Positions 1 through 5,478 of a stretch of 5,478 nucleotides of DNA are shown here, piece by piece (positions within the stretch are counted from its first letter, which is position 1; each line of letters starts with the position of its first letter). The notes beneath the pieces are model-generated. The model was not told the origin of the DNA. It saw only the letters and a program-made list of their open reading frames with translations, and did no database searches. Source of the stretch: Actinomycetota bacterium (GTDB taxonomy: Bacteria; Actinomycetota; Acidimicrobiia; Acidimicrobiales; CADCSY01); NCBI GenBank assembly GCA_019348335.1, contig JAHWJR010000083.1, positions 1 through 5,478 on the forward strand. The letters are read 5' to 3'. The position numbers and the translations under genes were made by a program.

Positions 1-1
1 C

Positions 2-1810
2 TCAGGGCAGGCGGGTCAGGAAGTCCTGGGCCAGCGGGGCGGCCACCGAGCCCCCGAAGCCGCCGCCCTCGACGAGGACGGAGAAGGCGAGGTCGTCCCG
101 GAACCCGATGAACCAGGCGTGGGTGCGGGGCGGTCGGCTGGTGCCGAACTCGGCGGTCCCGGTCTTGCCCGCCACCGGCGCACCCGGCACCTGGGCCGCG
201 GTGCCCGTGCCCTCGGCGACCACCAGGCGCATCAGCTCCTGCAGCGTGGGGGCCACGCCCTCGGCCAGCGGCTGCTCCGGCGGGGGCGCCGGCGGGACCA
301 CCAGCGAGGGGGGCCGCCACGCCCCGGATGCCACCGCCGCGGCCACCGTGGCCATGTGGAGAGGGCTGGCGGTGACCCGGCCCTGGCCGAGGGCGGCGGC
401 GGCCCGGTCGACCGGCCCGGAAGGCTCGGGGAAGCTCCCGATGGCCACAGGCAATGGCAGGCCCCAGTCGCCGTTGAAGCCGTATCCCTCGGCGGCGGCG
501 CCGAGCTGGGCAGCGTCGAGTTGTTCGGCGAGCTGCACGAAGGCGGTGTTGCAGCTCCGGAAGAAGGCGGTGCGGAAGGGCACGTCGCCCAGGGCCTCGC
601 CTCCGGCGTTGGAGAAGGTGAAGCCGCCGACGGAGGCCCGGGCCGGGCACGAGGTGGGCGTGTCGGGCGTGACGCCGGACTGGAGCAGCGCGGTGGCCGT
701 GACCACCTTGAACGTGGAGCCCGGCGGGTACTGGCCCACCAGGGCGCGGTTGAACCCGGACACCGGGCGGTTCGCCACCGCTCGGAGCTGCCCCGTGGTG
801 GCGTCGACCGCGACCAGGGCCGAGGGGCCCGGCGCCTCGGCCAGGGCAGCCTCCGCCGCCGCCTGCACCCGGGCGTCGATGGTGGTGGTCACCGGCGAGG
901 AACTGGCGCCGGGGAAGGCCTGGAGCACCTCGGCGACGGTGCCGTCGGGGCCGAGCAGCTGCACCTCGCCGGACGGCTCCCCGCCCAGCTGGGTGTCGAA
1001 GGCGGCCTGTAGCCCCGAGACGCCAACCACGTCGCCGGCGGCGTAGCCCAGCCCCCGGTCCCTCGCCGCCGCCTCGTCGAGCGTTCCCACGCTGCCCAGC
1101 AACTGGGCCGAGAGCGCGGGCAGGGAGGGCGAGTCAGCACCGGTGAGGGGGCCCCCGTCCACGGCCAGCAGGGGTGCTCGGGTCGGGCGGGCCCGGGACC
1201 GGCCGAGGCCCAGACCTTCCTCGAGCGCGGGGTGGACGGTGGTCGGCGACCACGACACCGCCCAACGGGGACCGTCGGCGTCGACCGCCCCCACCGGCAA
1301 CGTGTCGGCGGCCGGCGCCTCCCCGGACGCCACCTCGCCGACGCGGGCCACGACCTCGGGCGCCGGTGGCAACTCGTCGCGCTGGGCCAGGACCAGCTCG
1401 AGCCGGCCCTGGTAGCTCCAGGTGCCGAGGCCGGCCAGGTCGAGGTCGGCCTCGAACGGGACGGTGGCCGTGTCGTCGTCGCCGACGACCGGGGCCCCGG
1501 GGCGAAAGCGGGCGGCTCGGACCTGGAGCCGCTCGGCGACCTCGACGGTGAACGCCTCGAAGGTCGGGGCCGGGCCGGCGACCAGCGCCCGCATGGCCGG
1601 CACGTCCTGGCGCTCCCAGGCACCGAGGTACTCCTCGGCGACGGCGGCCACCAGCGACTCCGGCGGCGGCTTGCCGGCGCTGCCCAACTTCCCCACGGCG
1701 ACCAGCAGGCCGATCAGCAGGACCAGAGCCACGCCGGCAGCGGTGACGACGGTCAGCACCGGCGCCAGGACCTCGTGGCGCTCCCGCCCGCCGCCGGGAC
1801 TCGTACTCAT
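2..1810 (-). CDS. Class B penicillin-binding protein (D,D-transpeptidase) with MecA_N/NTF2-like domain
   Basis: Complete protein of 602 residues. It is predicted to crosslink peptidoglycan stem peptides outside the membrane through an acyl-enzyme serine, and so to be a beta-lactam target. The three transpeptidase motifs appear in order: S365-T-F-K368 within YPPGSTFK (active-site Ser and general-base Lys), S419-C-N421, and K549-T-G551 within KTGTAEFG. Residues 1-13 are a short cytoplasmic tail and about 14-40 form one hydrophobic signal-anchor. Residues about 51-190 (ESLVAAVAEEYLGAWERQD onward) look like the MecA_N/NTF2-like domain, and about 195-300 like the PBP dimerisation region. The size matches actinobacterial MecA_N-type PBPs of about 600 residues, some of which are lipoproteins, but no lipobox cysteine follows the anchor here, so this one is probably membrane-anchored. 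The ATG at 1810 precedes the anchor directly; the open frame beyond it is antisense-type noise inside the helicase. No RTG start lies close upstream. It lies 89 bp downstream of the helicase on the same strand, so it may be co-transcribed or have its own promoter. Family assignment is firm; the exact orthologue is not. Confidence 0.95.
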   Translation of the reverse strand: MSTSPGGGRERHEVLAPVLTVVTAAGVALVLLIGLLVAVGKLGSAGKPPPESLVAAVAEEYLGAWERQDVPAMRALVAGPAPTFEAFTVEVAERLQVRAARFRPGAPVVGDDDTATVPFEADLDLAGLGTWSYQGRLELVLAQRDELPPAPEVVARVGEVASGEAPAADTLPVGAVDADGPRWAVSWSPTTVHPALEEGLGLGRSRARPTRAPLLAVDGGPLTGADSPSLPALSAQLLGSVGTLDEAAARDRGLGYAAGDVVGVSGLQAAFDTQLGGEPSGEVQLLGPDGTVAEVLQAFPGASSSPVTTTIDARVQAAAEAALAEAPGPSALVAVDATTGQLRAVANRPVSGFNRALVGQYPPGSTFKVVTATALLQSGVTPDTPTSCPARASVGGFTFSNAGGEALGDVPFRTAFFRSCNTAFVQLAEQLDAAQLGAAAEGYGFNGDWGLPLPVAIGSFPEPSGPVDRAAAALGQGRVTASPLHMATVAAAVASGAWRPPSLVVPPAPPPEQPLAEGVAPTLQELMRLVVAEGTGTAAQVPGAPVAGKTGTAEFGTSRPPRTHAWFIGFRDDLAFSVLVEGGGFGGSVAAPLAQDFLTRLP

Positions 1811-1818
1811 GTACGTCC

Positions 1819-1824
1819 AGTATC
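1819..1824 (-). promoter_or_regulatory. Possible -10 element of the penicillin-binding protein gene
   Basis: Read on the minus strand, GATACT ends 8 bases before the ATG at 1810. It keeps the A at position 2 and T at position 6 that matter most in a -10 box, but its first base is G. A GGGGA at 1827-1823 overlaps it and could instead serve as a distant ribosome binding site, 12 bases from the ATG. No -35 box is recognisable. This is the weakest of the four start-proximal boxes in the window. Confidence 0.25.
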
Positions 1825-1850
1825 CCCGTTCCCGCCAAAAGCATGGTGGA

Positions 1851-1884
1851 CGGTCGCGGCGCCGGGTCTGAACCTGAGCGACCG
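1851..1884 (-). terminator. Weak inverted repeat between the helicase and PBP genes
   Basis: CGGTCGC at 1851-1857 is perfectly complementary to GCGACCG at 1878-1884, giving a 7-bp GC-rich stem with a 20-base loop. It lies 16 bases past the helicase stop in the helicase's direction of transcription. The only T-run after it, TTTT within GCTTTTGG at about 1835-1841, is roughly ten bases further on, so a classical intrinsic terminator is doubtful. Two GGCGCC palindromes at 1858-1863 and 1887-1892 could form a competing pairing. It may be an attenuating hairpin, an operator, or chance in GC-rich DNA. Confidence 0.2.
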
Positions 1885-1899
1885 GTGGCGCCCCGGCGG

Positions 1900-3921
1900 T
1901 CAGGCCGTGGCCGGGGTGGCACGGGAGGCGGCCAGCTCCCCCAGCACTCTGCGAACCTCGGCCGGGTCTTTGGTGCGGCGCATGGGCGGGAGGCTGCGGA
2001 CCAGCGTCCAGCGGTACGAGGCCGTGGCCAGGCGCCGGTCGAGCACCGCCACCACCCCCCGGTCGTGCGACGAGCGGACCAGGCGGCCGACCCCCTGCGC
2101 CAGCAGCACGGCCGCCTGCGGCAGGTCGACGGCGGCGAAGGCGTTGCGCCGGGCCCGGGTGGCGGCATCCCGCCGGGCGGCGGCCAAGGGGTCGTCGGGA
2201 CGGCGGAACGGCAACCGGTCCACCACGACCAGCGAGCACGTCGGCCCCGGCGCGTCGAAGCCCTGCCACAAGCTCATGGTGCCGAGCAGCACCGACGTCT
2301 CGTCGTCGAGGAAGGCCTGGTGCAGCAACGGCACCGGGAGCTCGCCTTGGACCAGCACCTTCCAGGGCAGGCGCCCCGACAGGTGCGCCTCGGCCGCCTC
2401 CACGGCACGCCGGCTGGTGAACAGCGCCAGCGTGCGGCCTCCGGCGGCCCGGACCAGGGCCTCGAGCTCGTCGAGCATGGCCGCCTCGTAGTCCCGGCTG
2501 CGAGGGTCGGGAAGGTGGGCAGCGCAGTAGAGCAGCGCCTGGTCGGTGTAGTCGAATGGACTGCCCACGTCGAGCCCCCGCCACGCCGGCGCCGGCGCCG
2601 GTGGTCCTTCTCCGGCGTCCGTCGCCTCGTCGTCGCCGTCAGCGGCTCCGCCGGCGGTGCCGCCGGGGCCGGCGTGGCGATCGAGCCCGAGCCGCCACGC
2701 CGTCGGGGCCAGGCTGCCGTCCACGGCCAGGGTGCCGCTGGTGAGCACCACGGTGGCCGAGGCGAACATCCGCTCGGCGAGTTGGGTGCCGACGTCGACC
2801 GGTGCGATGCGCAGGGCCGGCGCCGGGCGACCCTCGACCCACGCCACTTCGTCGAGACCCAACTCACCCGCCCACCGCAGGTCGCTCGTCAACCCGCCGG
2901 CCAGCTTCAACACCCGCTCCCGCCGGGTGGCGGCCTCGCCACCGACGTCGAGCTGGCGGGCGGCGGCCGACGCGGCGGCGGCTGCCTCGGCGCCAGCGAG
3001 CAGAGCCACGCCGAGCTCGCCGTCGCCCGGGTCGACGCGGTTGCCCTCCCGGCCGTCGAGCACGGCGTGCAACCTGGCGCCGGCGGCTTCCAGCCCGGCG
3101 GCGGCGGGGTGGTCGGCGGTGAAGAGGCCCCGGCAGGCGCGAGCCAGGTTGGCGAAGCGGCCAGGTGAGATGGTCGCGCCCAAACTCGCCGTGGCGATGT
3201 CCTCCAGGGCATGGGCCTCGTCGACGACGACCACGTCGTGCTCGGGCAGCACGGCTCCGTCGCTGGCCAGGTGGGCGCCGTAGAGGTGGGTGTTGACCAC
3301 GACCACGTCGGCCTCCGCCGCCCGCTGGCGGGCGTCCTCGGCGAAGCAGGTGTCGCCGTAGGAGCAGCGGGAGGCGCCGGGGCACTCCCCGACGCCCACT
3401 GACAACCGGGACCACTCGTCGTCGGGCACCACGAACGGCAGGTCGGCCCGGTCACCGGTGGGCGTCTCGCCCACCCACGCCACCACATCGGCCAGCCGGC
3501 CACCGTCGACCTCGGCACGCTCGAGGAGCGCGCCCTGGGCGGGGCCGGTGCCGTCACCTGCTCCGGCCACGTCGCCAAGAGCGGCCCGGCACAGGTAGTT
3601 CGACCGTCCCTTCAGCAGGGCCCAGCTGAAGTCGACCCCGAGGCAACCGTGCAGGAACGGCAGGTCGTGGGCCACCAGTTGCTCCTGGAGGGCCTTGGTG
3701 GCGGTGGCCACGACCGTCGGCCGGCCCGACAGCAGGACGGGAACCAGGTAGGCCATCGACTTTCCCGTGCCGGTGCCGGCCTGCACGAGGAGGTGCCGTT
3801 CGCAGGCGATGGCAGCCGCCACTTCCTCGGCCATCCGCAGCTGGCCGGAACGCTGCTCACCACCACCGGGAAGGGCGGCGACCGCCCGCTCCATCGCCGA
3901 TCGCACCTCCTCGTGGGCCAC
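1900..3921 (-). CDS. dinG: DinG/XPD-family ATP-dependent DNA helicase with iron-sulfur cysteines
   Basis: Protein of 673 residues from GTG 3921. Predicted superfamily 2 Fe-S helicase unwinding DNA 5' to 3', acting on structures such as R-loops and stalled forks in the family. Visible motifs: a Q-like GQLRMAEE near 26-33, Walker A A48-GTGTGKS55 with K54, the DEAH box at 234-237, motif III-like TSGTL at 394-398, LWQGFDAPG at 551-559, and the arginine-finger motif QGVGRLVR at 609-616. Four cysteines, C111, C180, C186 and C192, lie between Walker A and DEAH, where XPD and DinG hold their 4Fe-4S cluster; spacing is X68-X5-X5. Residues about 415-447 are a Gly/Ala/Asp/Pro-rich stretch, probably a disordered insertion between the helicase lobes. 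The start is uncertain: GTG 3921 has no ribosome binding site but a TANNNT box 6 bases upstream, whereas ATG 3894 (664 residues) follows AGGAGG by 11 bases. An in-frame stop at 3931-3933 rules out a longer protein. The gene is divergent from whiB. YoaA is a related alternative name; the helicase family is certain. Confidence 0.95.
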   Translation of the reverse strand: MAHEEVRSAMERAVAALPGGGEQRSGQLRMAEEVAAAIACERHLLVQAGTGTGKSMAYLVPVLLSGRPTVVATATKALQEQLVAHDLPFLHGCLGVDFSWALLKGRSNYLCRAALGDVAGAGDGTGPAQGALLERAEVDGGRLADVVAWVGETPTGDRADLPFVVPDDEWSRLSVGVGECPGASRCSYGDTCFAEDARQRAAEADVVVVNTHLYGAHLASDGAVLPEHDVVVVDEAHALEDIATASLGATISPGRFANLARACRGLFTADHPAAAGLEAAGARLHAVLDGREGNRVDPGDGELGVALLAGAEAAAAASAAARQLDVGGEAATRRERVLKLAGGLTSDLRWAGELGLDEVAWVEGRPAPALRIAPVDVGTQLAERMFASATVVLTSGTLAVDGSLAPTAWRLGLDRHAGPGGTAGGAADGDDEATDAGEGPPAPAPAWRGLDVGSPFDYTDQALLYCAAHLPDPRSRDYEAAMLDELEALVRAAGGRTLALFTSRRAVEAAEAHLSGRLPWKVLVQGELPVPLLHQAFLDDETSVLLGTMSLWQGFDAPGPTCSLVVVDRLPFRRPDDPLAAARRDAATRARRNAFAAVDLPQAAVLLAQGVGRLVRSSHDRGVVAVLDRRLATASYRWTLVRSLPPMRRTKDPAEVRRVLGELAASRATPATA
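3906..3911 (-). promoter_or_regulatory. AGGAGG Shine-Dalgarno-like site inside the helicase 5' end
   Basis: On the minus strand, AGGAGG lies 11 bases before the ATG at 3894, which is codon 10 of the longest helicase frame. It is the best Shine-Dalgarno match near any start in this window and supports a 664-residue helicase. It also encodes part of Glu-Glu-Val, a common GC-rich codon string, so it could be coincidental. Confidence 0.4.
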
Positions 3922-3927
3922 CGGACG

Positions 3928-3933
3928 AAGCTA
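3928..3933 (-). promoter_or_regulatory. Predicted -10 element (TAGCTT) of the helicase gene
   Basis: Minus-strand TAGCTT fits TANNNT and ends six bases before GTG 3921, placing the expected transcription start at or within a base or two of the GTG. That predicts a leaderless mRNA. I see no convincing -35 hexamer 16-19 bases upstream. If the ATG at 3894 is the true start, the same promoter would give a 5' leader of about 27 bases that includes the AGGAGG. Confidence 0.4.
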
Positions 3934-4002
3934 ACCGTTGGCCCAGACCCGCCATCGTCCGTGGCTCTCCCGGGGTGGTGCTCAAAAAGTTTCTGGATGG
4001 GG

Positions 4003-4008
4003 TACATT
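4003..4008 (+). promoter_or_regulatory. Predicted -10 element (TACATT) of the whiB gene
   Basis: TACATT fits TANNNT and ends seven bases before GTG 4016, so the transcription start would fall at or next to the start codon, giving a leaderless message. The expected -35 position, around 3979-3986, reads GCTCAA/CTCAAA, a poor match. An A/T patch (AAAAAGTTT, 3984-3992) in otherwise GC-rich DNA occupies the spacer. The only Shine-Dalgarno-like bases, GGAG at 4009-4012, are just three bases from the GTG, too close to be efficient, which favours the leaderless reading. Confidence 0.5.
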
Positions 4009-4015
4009 GGAGCAA

Positions 4016-4363
4016 GTGAACGGAAGCACAAGCGTCGCAGCGCCCGACGGAGCGCTCAACCGCCTCCTCCCTCGGTGGACCCAGCAGGACTGGATGCGGG
4101 ACTCTGCCTGCAAGGGGCAGACCGAGCACTTCTTCCCGCCCCATGGCGAGCAGGCCGACGCCCGGGAACAACGCGAGGCCGTGGCCCGCGCCATCTGCCT
4201 GAGCTGCACCGTGCTCCTGCCGTGCCGTGAGTATGCACGCCGGCACCGCGAGCAGGGCTACTGGGGTGCCGAGAACGACGAGCAGCGCCTCGAGGTGCGC
4301 CGCCGGGCCTCCCGCAACCATCACCGGCCCCCCGCCGAACCTCCCATCGCCGCCCAGGGTTAG
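4016..4363 (+). CDS. WhiB-family iron-sulfur transcriptional regulator
   Basis: Small protein of 115 residues. WhiB proteins hold a 4Fe-4S cluster through four cysteines and act in the cytoplasm, often bound to the principal sigma factor, in division, redox or drug responses. Here the ligands are C32, C61, C64 and C70, giving C-X28-C-X2-C-X5-C. Other family marks are W26 and the DSAC context before the first cysteine, FFP at 39-41, and the turn motif G81-YWGA-E followed by NDEQR. The usual turn is G-I/V-W-G-G, so Ala85 in place of the last Gly, and Tyr82, are variants. The tail from about 95 is basic (RRRASRNHHRPP) but has no RGRP AT-hook, which argues against a WhiB7 type. GTG 4016 is chosen because it is preceded by a well-placed -10 box; the frame stays open upstream to TTG 3938, and TTG 4007 is a less likely start. 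It is divergent from the helicase and 69 bp upstream of the kinase. The stop TAG is followed at once by a second TAG. Which WhiB subgroup it belongs to cannot be told. Confidence 0.93.
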   Translation: MNGSTSVAAPDGALNRLLPRWTQQDWMRDSACKGQTEHFFPPHGEQADAREQREAVARAICLSCTVLLPCREYARRHREQGYWGAENDEQRLEVRRRASRNHHRPPAEPPIAAQG

Positions 4364-4365
4364 TA

Positions 4366-4394
4366 GCGAGCCCAGCGAGCGAAACGAGGGCGAA
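4366..4394. repeat. CGA-rich microrepeat between whiB and the kinase
   Basis: Directly after the whiB stop, CGAG or CGAA occurs five times, beginning at 4367, 4376, 4380, 4385 and 4391. The copies are irregularly spaced, so this is not a clean tandem array. Purine-rich strings of this kind can be parts of dispersed intergenic repeats in GC-rich genomes, but only one copy is visible here. No function is assigned. Confidence 0.3.
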
Positions 4395-4400
4395 CCGGCA

Positions 4401-4413
4401 GCGCAGGATGCGC
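4401..4413. promoter_or_regulatory. Small inverted repeat upstream of the kinase gene
   Basis: GCGCA and TGCGC flank the triplet GGA, a perfect 5-bp inverted repeat centred 14 bases before the putative kinase -10 box. It overlaps or adjoins the region where the -35 contact would lie, so it could be a small operator. As RNA it would be a short hairpin with a 3-base loop and no T-run, so termination of whiB transcription there is unlikely. Chance occurrence is quite possible. Confidence 0.2.
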
Positions 4414-4420
4414 GTCTGGG

Positions 4421-4426
4421 TAGGGT
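4421..4426 (+). promoter_or_regulatory. Predicted -10 element (TAGGGT) of the kinase gene
   Basis: TAGGGT fits TANNNT and ends six bases before ATG 4433, the same geometry as at the whiB and helicase starts, predicting a leaderless kinase mRNA. The AGGG inside it could alternatively act as a weak ribosome binding site seven bases from the ATG if transcription comes from whiB. No clear -35 hexamer is visible. Confidence 0.4.
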
Positions 4427-4432
4427 CGGCGC

Positions 4433-5478
<1,046 letters not shown>

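Noticed and set aside
108..1046. 312-codon plus-strand open frame antisense to the transpeptidase domain
   Set aside because: Composition is typical of an antisense shadow, and the transpeptidase motifs STFK, SCN and KTG are read on the minus strand.
1829..1834. GGGAAC on the minus strand as an ECF-sigma -35 box for the PBP gene
   Set aside because: The matching downstream GTT element at about 16-19 bases is not present before the start codon, so only half of such a promoter would be visible.
1232..2491. 419-codon open frame on the plus strand across PBP and helicase
   Set aside because: It spans the antisense of two real genes and their gap, is Arg-rich without domains, and is explained by high GC content.
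1811..2584. In-frame upstream extension of the penicillin-binding protein to an 860-residue protein
   Set aside because: The extra 258 residues are Arg/Gly/Ala/Pro-rich nonsense overlapping the well-supported helicase in another frame, and the signal-anchor begins just after ATG 1810.
1843..3168. 441-codon open frame on the plus strand antisense to the helicase
   Set aside because: It shows no recognisable motif and has the biased composition expected of a GC-rich shadow frame. The helicase on the other strand has all family motifs.
3984..3992. A/T patch as a WhiB7-type upstream binding site
   Set aside because: WhiB7 sites lie just upstream of the -35 box, but this patch lies between the expected -35 and the -10. 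The encoded WhiB also lacks the RGRP AT-hook.
4009..4012. GGAG as the whiB ribosome binding site
   Set aside because: It is only three bases from GTG 4016, too close for normal use. A leaderless start fits better.

Overview
The window is very GC-rich and tightly packed. It carries four genes typical of Actinobacteria: a WhiB-family iron-sulfur regulator (a family essentially confined to Actinobacteria and their phages), a PknB-like membrane Ser/Thr kinase, a class B penicillin-binding protein with a MecA_N/NTF2-like domain, and a DinG/XPD-like iron-sulfur helicase. The order is chromosomal housekeeping in character. I see no phage, transposon, integron, CRISPR or RNA-gene signal. A less-studied high-GC actinobacterial lineage is possible, but the sequence alone does not fix the genus.

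Layout. On the minus strand, read right to left: the DinG-like helicase (3921 to 1900), an 89-bp gap with a weak inverted repeat, then the penicillin-binding transpeptidase (1810 to 2), complete to its stop codon at the window edge. On the plus strand: a small WhiB regulator (4016 to 4363), a 69-bp gap, then the receptor-like Ser/Thr kinase (4433 onward), which runs off the right edge just after its membrane segment. The helicase and whiB are divergent, with 94 bp between their starts. No gene-free stretch exceeds 100 bases.

How the genes may fit together. The transpeptidase crosslinks peptidoglycan outside the membrane. In Actinobacteria, PknB-type kinases and WhiB proteins control growth, division and redox or antibiotic responses. 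The helicase probably acts in repair of replication or transcription conflicts. The pairing of helicase with transpeptidase and of WhiB with kinase may be no more than co-orientation, and no shared pathway can be shown from sequence.

The most noteworthy sequence-level signal is regulatory. Three of the four starts have a TANNNT box 6 to 7 bases upstream, the geometry expected for leaderless mRNAs, and the fourth has a weaker version. I did not find a convincing undescribed system. The remaining points are small: a variant WhiB turn motif, a low-complexity insertion in the helicase, a competing helicase start, a CGA-rich microrepeat and two small inverted repeats.
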